Source: JBLHZY01 sp050633265 (GTDB lineage Bacteria > Pseudomonadota > Alphaproteobacteria > Rhodobacterales > Rhodobacteraceae). Taken from it: a stretch of 64,000 nucleotides of DNA. The notes beneath the pieces are model-generated. The model saw only the letters and a program-made list of their open reading frames with translations. It was not told where the DNA came from and ran no database searches. Shown piece after piece: positions 34,656-42,953 of the stretch; position 1 is the stretch's first letter, and each line of letters begins with the position of its first letter. Location of the stretch: contig JBOEGE010000004.1 in assembly GCA_050633265.1 (NCBI GenBank), positions 434,001-498,000 of the forward strand, read 5' to 3'. A program made the position numbers and the translations under genes.

Positions 34656-35504
34656 TTGGACGAGACCCACAAAGGCCGCATCACCAAAGACCAAATTCGC
34701 ATCCATGAAGCGGCTGATTTTGCCGGAATGCATGCCGCTGGCCGCTTGGCCGCGCAGATTTTGGATGAGGTCGCGCCGATGGTTCAGCCGGGGGTCACGA
34801 CGGGCGAATTGGATGCATATATCACCCGGCGCGTTGAGGAAGAGGGCGCCGTTTCGGCGACGATTGGCTATCGCGGCTATCAGCATGCCTCGTGTATTTC
34901 GGTCAACCATGTGGTCTGCCATGGCATTCCCGGCGCCAAAATTCCCGGGCGCAAAGATGATGTGATCCTGCCTCAAGATATCCTCAACATTGATGTCACT
35001 GTGATCGTTGATGGCTGGTATGGCGATACGAGCCGGATGTATGTTGCTGGCAAGCCAAAGAAATTCGCCGAGCGGCTTATTCAGGTCACTCATGATGCGC
35101 TGATGTTTGGGATTGAGCAGGTTAAGCCGGGCAACAGCTTTGACGACATCGCGCGCGCCATTCAAGAGCATGCGCATGCGAACCGCATGTCGGTTGTGCG
35201 CGATTTTTGCGGGCATGGGCTTGGGCGCGTCTTTCATGCGCCGCCCAATGTTTTGCACTATGTGCCTCTGCGCCGGCCCGGCGAAAAAGCGGCCGTTTTG
35301 GAAGAGGGGATGTTCTTTACCATCGAGCCGATGATCAATCTTGGCCGCCCTGAGACGAAAGTTCTCAAGGATGATTGGACCGCCATCACGCTTGATAAAA
35401 AGCTGACCGCGCAGTTTGAACATTCCATCGGTGTGACAGCGACAGGGCCGGAAATATTCACCCTTTCGCAGGGGAATTTGTTTCATCCGACCTACGGGGA
35501 ATAG
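34656..35504 (+). CDS. map: Methionine aminopeptidase, type I
   Basis: A 282-residue cytosolic metalloenzyme that removes the initiator methionine. The metal ligands are visible: Asp113 and Asp124 (NIDVTVIVDGWYGDTSRM), the His in GHGLGRVFHAPP, and glutamates in FTIEPMI and QFEHSI. The start is TTG at 34656, seven bases after an AGGAG site; no ATG fits better. The upstream gap holds a short GGCC-rich repeat but no clear terminator, so sfsA and map may share a transcript. Confidence 0.96.
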   Translation: MDETHKGRITKDQIRIHEAADFAGMHAAGRLAAQILDEVAPMVQPGVTTGELDAYITRRVEEEGAVSATIGYRGYQHASCISVNHVVCHGIPGAKIPGRKDDVILPQDILNIDVTVIVDGWYGDTSRMYVAGKPKKFAERLIQVTHDALMFGIEQVKPGNSFDDIARAIQEHAHANRMSVVRDFCGHGLGRVFHAPPNVLHYVPLRRPGEKAAVLEEGMFFTIEPMINLGRPETKVLKDDWTAITLDKKLTAQFEHSIGVTATGPEIFTLSQGNLFHPTYGE

Positions 35505-35554
35505 GGCGCGCAAATTCCCCCGAAACCGGGTTTTGCTGTTATAAATCATATTGT

Positions 35555-35581
35555 TGACCAAAAGGTCAGGTATTTTTACCT
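35555..35581. promoter_or_regulatory. Tandem palindromes ahead of the TRAP binding protein
   Basis: Two perfect palindromes sharing one base, TGACC-AAAA-GGTCA (35555-35568) and AGGTA-TTTT-TACCT (35568-35581), lie 113 bases before the TRAP gene. Both have four-base A/T spacers. This arrangement suggests an operator for a dimeric regulator, possibly of the GntR class. Confidence 0.5.
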
Positions 35582-35693
35582 ACCCACCTGTTGCGAATGA
35601 CTTGCAACTGAATTACCAAGCCCCCACCTATCATATGCCGCAGCGCAACATCGCTTTCGGCATCTGGCTCACAGCCTATAAGGAGGCTTACAC

Positions 35694-36779
35694 ATGAAAC
35701 ATTTCCTCACATCCGCAGCTCTTGCGGCCGCTCTTATCGGCACCGCCGGCGCATCCTTCGCCCAAGAGGTCACGCTGCGCTTCCAACATTTCGTATCGCC
35801 CAATTCAGGCAGCCCGGAATATTTCATGCAGCCTTGGGCTGAAAAGGTTGAGGCCGAGTCCAACGGCCGCATCAAGATTGATATTTTCCCGCTGATGCAG
35901 CTTGGTGGCCGTGCGCCCGATCAATACGACCTGATCCGCGATGGCGCGATTGATGGCGGCTGGGTGATCCCCGGCTATCAGCCCGGTCGGTTCCCCGAGG
36001 CCGAAGCGCTTGAGCTTCCTTTCATGACGCCAAAATCCGGCGAAGTGGCCTCGATTGCGGCTTGGGAATTCACCCAGAAAAACCTGATGGATGATTTCTC
36101 TGATGTGAAGGTTATCGCGGCCCACATGCACGGCGAAGGCCTTGTCCATAAAAAGGGCCCAGCGATTGCTAAGGTTGAGGATTTCAAAGGCCTTAGCCTG
36201 CGCGCGCCAACCCGCACTTCGACGCTTCTGCTCTCGAAACTGGGCGCAACCCCAATCGGCCTGCCCGTCCCGGCCTTCCCCGAGGCGCTTGCCAAAGGCG
36301 TTCTTGATGGCGGCGTGATCACCTTCGAGATGGCCCCATCGCTCAAGCTCGATGAATTGACCGATAGCCATACCGATATGTCGGGCGATCGCAGCCTTTA
36401 TAACCTCTATTTCATCTGGGCGATGAACAAGGCCAAATACGACAGCCTGCCTGATGATCTGAAAAAGGTGATTGATGATAATTCGGGCCTGATGGCATCG
36501 GCTTGGTCTGGCCGCGCCTATGATATGGGCGATGAGGATGGCTTTAAGGTTCTTGATGCTTCCGACAACGAAATCGCTGTTCTAAGCGAGGCCGAAACCG
36601 CGCGCATCAAGGCGCTTGGCGATGAGGTGATCGCGGAATGGTCGGCGGATATGGACAGCAAAGGCATGAACGGCGCGATGTTGGTAAAAGATGCCCGCGC
36701 GGCTGTTGATGCGGCTTTGGCGGCCCATCCAGAGATGGATATTCAGGGCGGTGCGATCCACGCGACTCCGAACGAGTAA
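35694..36779 (+). CDS. TRAP transporter solute-binding protein (DctP family)
   Basis: A 361-residue periplasmic binding protein. The signal peptide is AALAAALIGTAGASFA, and the mature part contains the family's RFQHFVSPNSG, IFPLMQLGGRAPDQYDLI and GLSLRAPTRTSTLLLSKLGATPIGLPV segments. In this family the conserved arginine in LRAPTRT contacts the ligand carboxylate, so an organic acid is likely. No small (DctQ) or large (DctM) membrane subunit gene lies on either side: the next gene is an unrelated one on the other strand. It must use a permease encoded elsewhere. A strong terminator follows, so it is monocistronic. Confidence 0.92.
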   Translation: MKHFLTSAALAAALIGTAGASFAQEVTLRFQHFVSPNSGSPEYFMQPWAEKVEAESNGRIKIDIFPLMQLGGRAPDQYDLIRDGAIDGGWVIPGYQPGRFPEAEALELPFMTPKSGEVASIAAWEFTQKNLMDDFSDVKVIAAHMHGEGLVHKKGPAIAKVEDFKGLSLRAPTRTSTLLLSKLGATPIGLPVPAFPEALAKGVLDGGVITFEMAPSLKLDELTDSHTDMSGDRSLYNLYFIWAMNKAKYDSLPDDLKKVIDDNSGLMASAWSGRAYDMGDEDGFKVLDASDNEIAVLSEAETARIKALGDEVIAEWSADMDSKGMNGAMLVKDARAAVDAALAAHPEMDIQGGAIHATPNE

Positions 36780-36800
36780 ACGCTTTTTCTTGAGTGCATT

Positions 36801-36829
36801 GGGGCTGCCTTTCGGGGCGGCCCCTTTTT
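36801..36829 (+). terminator. Rho-independent terminator of the TRAP gene
   Basis: A 9-bp stem GGGGCTGCC / GGCGGCCCC with one G-T pair and a TTTCGG loop is followed by TTTTT. It ends the TRAP transcript and touches the end of the convergent YcxB-like gene. Confidence 0.87.
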
Positions 36830-37373
36830 ATTGGGCGGGCGCGTTTTGGGCCGCATGGTCGCGCCATTGCGCGATTGCTGCGTGCAGTTCCTCGACTGTG
36901 ATGCCCTTCAATGCGGTGTGATCCAAGGGTAAAAATTGATGCGGCCCAAGCATCAAAATCGTTGCGCTATCCAGCGCCAACAGCTCAACAATGCTCGGCC
37001 ATTTTATGCATGAAGTATAAAGTGAATGGGTTGTCTCAATCCCCTTTTCGCTCAGATGCAGATGCGTATTGCCGCGCCGGCTTGGGCTTTGAGTAGTAGC
37101 GATTAAATCAGAATTTGCGCGCCAAAGCGTGGGCAATACCAACGCAATGCTTAGGAGTATTGCTACGAAAAACACGGAGGGAAATGCGTGGACAATGTCA
37201 TCCGGCGCCCCAAAGAAATAAAGCACTGTCGGGCCAAAAATAGCGATAAAAAGGGGCCCAACCCACAAAAGGATATTCGTTCTTGATGAAGCCGCTCGGC
37301 GCCCAACAGCCGCGTAAATCTTGCCAATCGGTAGGCTGCTCCACTCAAAATCTATCTCAATTGGCTCTGGCAT
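36828..37373 (-). CDS. YcxB-like membrane protein
   Basis: A 181-residue protein with two adjacent transmembrane helices (around ILLWVGPLFIAIFGPTVLYFF and VFFVAILLSIALVLPTL), followed by a C-terminal cytoplasmic domain. The tail, with HLHLSEKGIETTHSLYTSCIKWPSIVEL, is like the YcxB family. I start at MPEPIEIDFEW rather than six codons earlier. Function is unknown. Its codon use and A/T content are less GC-rich than its neighbours, a possible sign of transfer or drift. It ends against the TRAP gene's terminator. Confidence 0.65.
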   Translation of the reverse strand: MPEPIEIDFEWSSLPIGKIYAAVGRRAASSRTNILLWVGPLFIAIFGPTVLYFFGAPDDIVHAFPSVFFVAILLSIALVLPTLWRANSDLIATTQSPSRRGNTHLHLSEKGIETTHSLYTSCIKWPSIVELLALDSATILMLGPHQFLPLDHTALKGITVEELHAAIAQWRDHAAQNAPAQ

Positions 37374-37394
37374 CAGTCTCCCGCTACTCACTAC

Positions 37395-37961
37395 TCAATC
37401 AGGCACGCGCAAAAACGTAATATGCGTATCGCCATATTTGCGCGTATTGAGCATCTTTAGCCCCTCTGGCGCAAGCATTGGCGCGCTTTCTTCCCAGACG
37501 ATCAGCGCGCCGGGGGCAAACCAGCCGCCCTGAAGCGCGCCGTTTAGGGCCTTTTCGCCAAGCGATTTGCCATAGGGCGGATCGAGGAAGATAAGATCAA
37601 AGGGCGCGCCTTGCACCTCGCCAAGTTTGGTTGCGTCGCGCCGGAAAATCTTGGTGCTTCCGGCCGCGCGGCAGATATCAACATTCTCGCGGATCAGGCT
37701 GCGCGCCTTGATGCCATCGTCAACGAATGTGGCATGCGCGGCCCCGCGTGAAAGCGCCTCAAGCCCGAGCGCGCCCGTGCCGGCAAAAAGATCAAGCACG
37801 CGCGCATCGGTGATTGGATCCCCGCCCAAAGCGCCGCCCATCAAGACATTGAATAGGCTCTCGCGAACACGGTCTGATGTGGGGCGCAAATGGGCCGCCG
37901 CATCGCCCTTGCCAACGCTGGCCAATGTCTTGCCGCGAAAATCCCCTGCAATGATCCGCAT
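37395..37961 (-). CDS. rsmD: 16S rRNA (guanine(966)-N(2))-methyltransferase
   Basis: A 188-residue SAM-dependent methyltransferase of the RsmD family. Motifs are RIIAGDFRGKTL at the N terminus, LDLFAGTGALGLEALSRGA (SAM binding, about residue 50) and the catalytic LIFLDPPYGKSL near 130, which methylates N2 of guanine 966 of 16S rRNA. Its ATG abuts the stop of the flavin reductase gene on the same strand, so the two are coupled. Length is standard. Confidence 0.94.
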   Translation of the reverse strand: MRIIAGDFRGKTLASVGKGDAAAHLRPTSDRVRESLFNVLMGGALGGDPITDARVLDLFAGTGALGLEALSRGAAHATFVDDGIKARSLIRENVDICRAAGSTKIFRRDATKLGEVQGAPFDLIFLDPPYGKSLGEKALNGALQGGWFAPGALIVWEESAPMLAPEGLKMLNTRKYGDTHITFLRVPD

Positions 37962-39170
37962 CTATGCGCTCATCAAGGATTTGAGCTCTGTAGCAGGATC
38001 AGCGACCGCGATAGGATCGGGCGAGCGCCCCGCCTCGATCAGCCGTTTGCCAACCATATAGGCGCGCGGATCATTGGCGGCATCGACCGCGATCAGCTTG
38101 TTATCTTTATAGTACCAAAAGGAAATTCCGGGTTTATCTTGGCGGGTGATGACCTGATCAAAGCCGCTGGAAAGCCCCGCGATTTGCAGCTTCACATCGT
38201 ATTGATCGGACCAGAACCAAGGTTTGGGGATATACTCTTTGCCCGCGCCAAGCATATTGAGCGCAACCAACTCCGCCTGATCAATCGCATTGCCAACGCT
38301 TTCAAGCCGCATCCTTGCGCCGCCCAGAGGGAAAGAGGCGCAATCGCCCGCGGCCCAGATATTAGGATCAGAACTGCGCCCCTGCGCATCCGTTGCAATG
38401 CCGTTATCAATGGTCAGGCCTGCGGCCTCGGCCAGCCCGGTATTGGGGCGCACGCCGATCCCGAGGATACAGAAATCGGCCTGAATTTCGCGCCCATCTT
38501 CAAGGAAAGCGCCGGCGCATTGGGTCTCGCCGCCAAGGCGGGTGATGGCCGTGCCCTCGATGATTTTTACGCCGTGATCGCTGTGAAGCTTGCGAAAGAA
38601 ATCGGCGGTCTGTGGGCTTGCGACCCGTTGCAAAATCCGGGGCGCGGCCTCGATCAATGTCACTTCCAGATCCATCTTGCGGGCAACGGCGGCGGCCTCA
38701 AGCCCGATGTAACCGCCGCCAACGATCAGCAATCTGCGCCCGGCGGCAAATTCGGGGATCATCGCATCAACATCCGCAAGGCTGCGTACAGTATAAACCC
38801 CGGCCAGATCGCCCCCCAAAGCGACAGGCAACCGGTTTGGCGTTGCGCCCGTTGTCAGCGCGAGGGCGTCATAGTCAAGCACCTCGCCGCCCTTGAGGCG
38901 CAGGCTCTTTGCGCCCGGTTCAATCGCTTCAACGGGCGTGCCAAGGCGCAGCGCGATATCATGCTCGGCGTAAAAGGCCTCAGGGCGCAGGAAAAGCCGC
39001 TCGCGGGGCATTTCGCCAAGCAAATAGGCCTTGGAAAGCGGCGGGCGCTGATAGGGCGGCGCGCGCTCTTCACCGATGATCGTGAGCGCGCCTTCATAGC
39101 CCTCGTTGCGCAGTTTTACGCCAAGCGATTGCCCGGCTTGCCCGGCCCCGATGATCACGATCTTTTCCAT
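37962..39170 (-). CDS. FAD-dependent NAD(P)H-ferredoxin reductase-like protein
   Basis: A 402-residue flavoprotein. It starts with the FAD-binding IVIIGAGQAGQSLGVKLR and contains PPYQRPPLSKAYLLGE, a second nucleotide fold RRLLIVGGGYIGLEAAAVAR near residue 145, and the FAD-phosphate motif IWAAGDCASFPL near 270. These are typical of ferredoxin or rubredoxin reductases that pass electrons to oxygenases. No ferredoxin or P450 gene is adjacent, so the partner is unknown. The start at MEKIVIIG is chosen; an upstream in-frame extension lacks a ribosome binding site. It is divergent from the peroxiredoxin gene by 78 bases and coupled to rsmD. Confidence 0.92.
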   Translation of the reverse strand: MEKIVIIGAGQAGQSLGVKLRNEGYEGALTIIGEERAPPYQRPPLSKAYLLGEMPRERLFLRPEAFYAEHDIALRLGTPVEAIEPGAKSLRLKGGEVLDYDALALTTGATPNRLPVALGGDLAGVYTVRSLADVDAMIPEFAAGRRLLIVGGGYIGLEAAAVARKMDLEVTLIEAAPRILQRVASPQTADFFRKLHSDHGVKIIEGTAITRLGGETQCAGAFLEDGREIQADFCILGIGVRPNTGLAEAAGLTIDNGIATDAQGRSSDPNIWAAGDCASFPLGGARMRLESVGNAIDQAELVALNMLGAGKEYIPKPWFWSDQYDVKLQIAGLSSGFDQVITRQDKPGISFWYYKDNKLIAVDAANDPRAYMVGKRLIEAGRSPDPIAVADPATELKSLMSA

Positions 39171-39248
39171 GATACTTTCCCATTGGTCTTTGATTGCCCC
39201 AACCCTATATCTGGTACACGGGAAATGAAACGCACGAAGGATCACATA

Positions 39249-39737
39249 ATGACCATTCAAGTCGGCGATACGCTGCCAGAGGCAACTTTGATGATGATGG
39301 GGGCTGAGGGGCCTGCGTCTGTTGCGCTGAGCGAGAAATTAAAGGGGCGCAAAGTTGCGATTTTCGCGCTGCCCGGCGCCTATACAGGCACATGCACAAC
39401 CGCCCATGTTCCAAGCTTCATTCGCACCCGCGATGATTTCGCTGCAAAGGGCGTGGATGAGGTGATTTGTATCTCGGTGAATGATCCGTTTGTGATGGGC
39501 GCTTGGGGCGAAAGCACAGGGGCCACAGCCGCCGGGATCACCATGCTGGGCGATCCGCAATCCGAGTTTACCAAAGCGATTGGGATGGATTTTACCGCGC
39601 CGCCCGCTGGCCTGATTGCGCGCTCTAAACGCTTTGCGATGTATGCTGAGGATGGTGTTGTGAAGGTTTTGCAGGCCGAGGAAAACCCCGGCGTTTGCGA
39701 TATTTCGGGCGGCGAGGCTTTGCTCGCTGCGATCTGA
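39249..39737 (+). CDS. Peroxiredoxin (Prx5 family)
   Basis: A 162-residue thiol peroxidase that reduces hydrogen peroxide and organic hydroperoxides. The peroxidatic Cys49 lies in LPGAYTGTCTTAHVPSF, the Prx5/hybrid-Prx signature; a second cysteine near residue 151 (NPGVCDISGG) may resolve the sulfenate. The start is the ATG at 39249. Much of the plus-strand frame upstream is only open on the opposite strand of the flavin reductase and is not part of this gene. A strong terminator follows. Confidence 0.95.
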   Translation: MTIQVGDTLPEATLMMMGAEGPASVALSEKLKGRKVAIFALPGAYTGTCTTAHVPSFIRTRDDFAAKGVDEVICISVNDPFVMGAWGESTGATAAGITMLGDPQSEFTKAIGMDFTAPPAGLIARSKRFAMYAEDGVVKVLQAEENPGVCDISGGEALLAAI

Positions 39738-39748
39738 TTTAAATGTGT

Positions 39749-39786
39749 AAAAGGGCGCCTCTTTGAAGAAAGGGAGCGCCCTTTTT
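39749..39786. terminator. Bidirectional intrinsic terminator
   Basis: The stem AAAAGGGCGC / GCGCCC-TTTTT between the converging peroxiredoxin and MscS genes has T runs on both strands. A secondary CTCTTT/AAAGGG pairing lies in the loop. Confidence 0.85.
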
Positions 39787-39791
39787 GCGGC

Positions 39792-40646
39792 TTAATCGCC
39801 AGCTTTTTGGGAAATGATCTGGCGCGTTGGGTAGGGGATTTCGATCCCGCCTGCATCCAGCGCCTCTTTCACCTGCCGCTTCATATCGGCCTGAAAGGCG
39901 AAATATTCGGCCCGGTCGCACCAGACCCGCACCAGAAAATCGACCGAGAAATCGCCAAGATTATTGACCTGAATAAACGGCTCTGGGTCTTTATGGGCGC
40001 GCGGATCGGCGGTTATGGTTTTGCGAATGATCGCCTCGGCGTCTTTGAGATTGGCCCCGTAAGAGACGCCAAAAAGCCATTCAGCGCGCCGGGTTGGATA
40101 GGCGGAAAAATTGGTGATCACATTGCCCCAAACTTGGCTGTTGGGGATGATTACTTGAACGTTTTCAAGGCTCGCGATCTCGGTGAAATTGAGCGAGATA
40201 TCTTTGACGGTTCCGATTTTTCCAGCAATATCAACCGTGTCGCCATTCTTGATCGGGCGAAACAAGATGATCATGACCCCCGCCGCCACATTGGAAAGGG
40301 TTCCTTGCAGCGCAAGCCCAATGGCCAGTCCCGCGGCACCGATGAGTGCGACAACAGAGGTCGTTTGAACGCCAAAAGTGTTGAGCACAAACATGATCGC
40401 AAAGGCGAGGATGGCATAGCGCGCCATATTGCCAAGAAAGGCGAAAAGCGTCTCGTCCAGGCGCGCGTGTTTTTCGCCCAAGCGGCGGATGCGCCGGCTG
40501 GCCCAGCCCGCCAGAACAAAGCCCGCAAGCAGCATCGCAATCGCGCCAAGAAAGGAGCCACCGACAGAGATCAGCATTTCCAGCGTGAGCAGATCCGCGA
40601 GCGTTTTTCCGCCCCAGAGCGGTGTGTTGATCAGGTCTTGCAGCAT
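39792..40646 (-). CDS. MscS-family mechanosensitive channel
   Basis: A 284-residue small-conductance mechanosensitive channel. About three transmembrane helices occur at the N terminus; the third is Gly/Ala-rich (ALIGAAGLAIGLALQGTLSNVAAG), which forms the pore. The beta-domain follows with RPIKNGDTVDIAG and NSQVWGNVITNFS, and the C-terminal part with SYGANLKDAEAIIRK. It opens during osmotic downshock to release solutes. Length is like E. coli MscS. It overlaps the stop of the PCD gene by one base and is likely in the same operon. Confidence 0.93.
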   Translation of the reverse strand: MLQDLINTPLWGGKTLADLLTLEMLISVGGSFLGAIAMLLAGFVLAGWASRRIRRLGEKHARLDETLFAFLGNMARYAILAFAIMFVLNTFGVQTTSVVALIGAAGLAIGLALQGTLSNVAAGVMIILFRPIKNGDTVDIAGKIGTVKDISLNFTEIASLENVQVIIPNSQVWGNVITNFSAYPTRRAEWLFGVSYGANLKDAEAIIRKTITADPRAHKDPEPFIQVNNLGDFSVDFLVRVWCDRAEYFAFQADMKRQVKEALDAGGIEIPYPTRQIISQKAGD

Positions 40647-40912
40647 CAGGTCAAGCTTTCCATTTTTTGGGCGAGGGCGATGTCTTTATCGGTTAGGCCG
40701 CCGGTATCATGCGTGGTAAGGCGGATGTCTACATGTTTGTAAACATTGCTCCATTCGGGGTGATGGCCAAGCTTTTCGGCGTGAATCGCGGCGCGGGTCA
40801 TCCAGCCGAACGCCTCAACAAAATTGGCGAAGGTGAAGCGTTTGGTGATGGCTTTTCCGCCTGGCTCAAGCGCCCAGCCTTTGGCGATCAGCGCGTCTAA
40901 ATTCTGTTGCAT
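40646..40912 (-). CDS. phhB: 4a-hydroxytetrahydrobiopterin dehydratase (PCD)
   Basis: An 88-residue pterin-4a-carbinolamine dehydratase. The family signature is complete: HAEKLGHHPEWSNVYKHVDIRLTTHD with the catalytic histidines, framed by FVEAFGWMTRAA. It regenerates tetrahydrobiopterin-type cofactor and can also be a moonlighting protein. No phenylalanine hydroxylase is nearby, so the pterin user is elsewhere. I use the ATG at 40912, which overlaps the acyltransferase stop as ATGA; a second ATG directly upstream is equally possible. Confidence 0.92.
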   Translation of the reverse strand: MQQNLDALIAKGWALEPGGKAITKRFTFANFVEAFGWMTRAAIHAEKLGHHPEWSNVYKHVDIRLTTHDTGGLTDKDIALAQKMESLT

Positions 40913-42117
40913 CAATCATGCTCCTGTTGGGCGGATTTCTTGAACGGGCCGTAAGAGGTGAGGATCTCGACCTCTTCATTAACGGCTTTGCGCTCGGCCG
41001 CGAGGTAGTTCTCAATGGCGCGGGTGAAGCCTTGATTGGCCGTCCAGTGCAGCGAGTGGGTTTGGGCCGGAAGATAGCCGCGCGCGAGCTTGTGTTCGCC
41101 TTGTGCGCCGGCTTCAACGCGGGCGAGGCCGTGCGCGATCGCATAGTCAATCGCGCGGTAGTAGCACAGCTCAAAATGCAGGCAGGGCACATCTGCAATG
41201 GCCCCCCAGTAGCGCCCGAAAAGCGCGTCTTTCCCGATGAAATTCAGCGCGCCCGCAATGGGCGTTTCGCCGTCAAAGGCAAGCACGAGCAGCACATCAT
41301 CGCGCATGGTTTCCTGGACGCGATCAAAGAAAGCGCGGGTCAGGTAGGGCGTGCCCCATTTGCGCGCGCCTGTGTCTTGGTAAAAGCGCCAGAAGGCATC
41401 CCAGTGCGCGGGGGTGATGGCCTCGCCTGTGAGGTTTTGGATGGTGAGCCCTGCGCCATTTGCTGTACGCCGCTCTTTGCGGATGGCTTTGCGTTTGCGC
41501 GCCGAAAGGGCGGAAAGGAAGGCCTCGAAATCAGGGTAATTATCATTGTGCCAATGGAATTGCTGGCTGGTGCGGTGCAGCAGCCCAAGCGCTTTGCCTG
41601 CCTCGGCCTCTTGATCGGTGCAAAAGGTGACGTGCAGCGAGGAAAATCCATTGTTGGCAGCAAGTTGAACCGCGCCTTGGGTAAGGGCGGCAATGCCTGC
41701 GGCCTCTTGGCCCGGTTTGGTTAGGAAGCGGCGGCCTGTGGCGGGGGTAAAGGGGACGGCCATTTGCAGCTTGGGATAGTAGTTTCCGCCTGCGTTTTCA
41801 AAGGCCTGCGCCCAGCTGTGATCGAAGATATATTCGCCTTGGCTGTGGGTTTTTATATAGAGCGGGGCAAGCGCGAATATCTCGCCTTTTCGCCGCGCAA
41901 TCAGGTAGCGCGGGTACCAACCTGTGCCTTCGCCGACCGATCCTGAGGCCTCGAGCGCATGCAAGAAGCGGTAGGTGGTGAAAGGGTCTTGGGGGCGGTT
42001 TTCGGGGCCGGATTGCGCGCTTGTTTCCGGGCAGGCGCAGGCATCCCAATCGGCTTGCCCGATCTCTTCGATCTGGCTCACGACGGTGATTTCAATCTCG
42101 GTTTCTGATCCGTCCAT
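40912..42117 (-). CDS. COG3146-type GNAT / FemAB-like acyltransferase
   Basis: A 401-residue protein in the COG3146 group of tandem GNAT-like transferases related to FemAB peptidoglycan enzymes. Segments include EIFALAPLYIKTHSQGEYIFDHSWAQ at the N-terminal half, RKRKAIRKERR near residue 210, and GDRYWGAIADVPCLHFELCYY-like text in the last third (quoted keys: HFELCYYRAIDYAI, EAGAQGEHKLARGY). It probably transfers an acyl or aminoacyl group; the acceptor is unknown. It is first of a small minus-strand operon with PCD and MscS. Confidence 0.82.
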   Translation of the reverse strand: MDGSETEIEITVVSQIEEIGQADWDACACPETSAQSGPENRPQDPFTTYRFLHALEASGSVGEGTGWYPRYLIARRKGEIFALAPLYIKTHSQGEYIFDHSWAQAFENAGGNYYPKLQMAVPFTPATGRRFLTKPGQEAAGIAALTQGAVQLAANNGFSSLHVTFCTDQEAEAGKALGLLHRTSQQFHWHNDNYPDFEAFLSALSARKRKAIRKERRTANGAGLTIQNLTGEAITPAHWDAFWRFYQDTGARKWGTPYLTRAFFDRVQETMRDDVLLVLAFDGETPIAGALNFIGKDALFGRYWGAIADVPCLHFELCYYRAIDYAIAHGLARVEAGAQGEHKLARGYLPAQTHSLHWTANQGFTRAIENYLAAERKAVNEEVEILTSYGPFKKSAQQEHD

Positions 42118-42164
42118 GTGCGCCTCTGTTCCTTATTAGGTATGTGGCGCGCGGGGCGGGATGG

Positions 42165-42953
42165 TCAAGGGGGGCGGGGGCGCGGCAGTCTAGGGCGGGG
42201 GCTAGGCAAGTAGCCCTCAAAGGTCACGTTGTCGGCGATCTCGCGCGCTTTTGCTTCGGCCTCGGGCGAGCGGATTGTCCAGCAAAGCACGGTCGCGCCG
42301 CTGGCTTTGAGGCGGGCAACATGGGGGCTTTTGAGATCGGCCGCCTCATGCGAGATGAAGCAGCTTTTGGTGCGGGCGTAATCGGGGATTTCACGAAGCT
42401 GCGCGCGGATTTTCTCGTTTAACAGCGGCCAGTCTTGGGCTGTATAGGCCGAGGTCGTTAGCCCGCGCGGGATATTTGGCGCGAGGCTGGCCATGCGCGC
42501 GATCATATGGGGATTGAACGACATTAGCGCGACAGGGCCGTCGTAACCTTTGAGCGCCTTGGCGGTGGCAGCTTCCAGCGCGCCATCGGTTTCGCCCATT
42601 TGGCCGTGTTGATCTTTGAGCTCGATCAGCAGGGGCACGCGGGTTTTGATTTGGGCGAGCACCTGCGCCAATGTCGGGATGCAGGCCTTGCCCCCAAGCA
42701 GCGGGATCGCGCCCAGTTCTGCGGCACTGCGCTGGCGGATCGCGCCGCTCAGGCCAGCTAGGCGGGCGAGATCATAATCGTGAAAGACCATCGCCTCATT
42801 GTCGCTGGAAAGCTGAAGATCAATCTCGATCCCGAAGCCTGCTTTGATCGCGGCCTCTATCGCCTCGGGCGAGTTTTCGGGCCGCCCCTGCGCCTTGTCG
42901 TGCAGAGCGCGATGGGTGATGGGCGGGCCAGTGAAGGCGGCGGGCAGGCTCAT
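42165..42953 (-). CDS. Glycerophosphodiester phosphodiesterase
   Basis: A 262-residue TIM-barrel hydrolase of the GDPD family. The metal- and phosphate-binding residues are visible near the start (HRALHDKAQGRPENSPEAIEAA, then FGIEIDLQLSSDNEAMVFHDYDL), as expected for the family's H-R ... E-x-D ... H motif. It splits glycerophosphodiesters, from lipid headgroups, into glycerol-3-phosphate and an alcohol. No signal peptide is seen, so it is probably cytosolic. It overlaps the RidA stop by four bases and is coupled to it. Confidence 0.93.
   Translation of the reverse strand: MSLPAAFTGPPITHRALHDKAQGRPENSPEAIEAAIKAGFGIEIDLQLSSDNEAMVFHDYDLARLAGLSGAIRQRSAAELGAIPLLGGKACIPTLAQVLAQIKTRVPLLIELKDQHGQMGETDGALEAATAKALKGYDGPVALMSFNPHMIARMASLAPNIPRGLTTSAYTAQDWPLLNEKIRAQLREIPDYARTKSCFISHEAADLKSPHVARLKASGATVLCWTIRSPEAEAKAREIADNVTFEGYLPSPRPRLPRPRPP

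Noticed and set aside
33870..35561. A 563-codon minus-strand frame opposite sfsA and map
   Set aside because: sfsA and map show complete, conserved motifs on the plus strand. The opposite translation has no recognisable domain and is an effect of high GC content.
37890..39248. A very long plus-strand frame running into the peroxiredoxin gene
   Set aside because: It lies antisense to the well-supported flavin reductase, which has complete FAD motifs. The peroxiredoxin family start is at 39249, so the upstream part is only an open shadow of GC-rich coding DNA.
4621..39786. A repeat family based on the shared AAGGGCGC stem of the terminators at 4621 and 39749
   Set aside because: Only the short stem is shared; loops and flanks differ. 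GC-rich terminators with this stem are common in such genomes.
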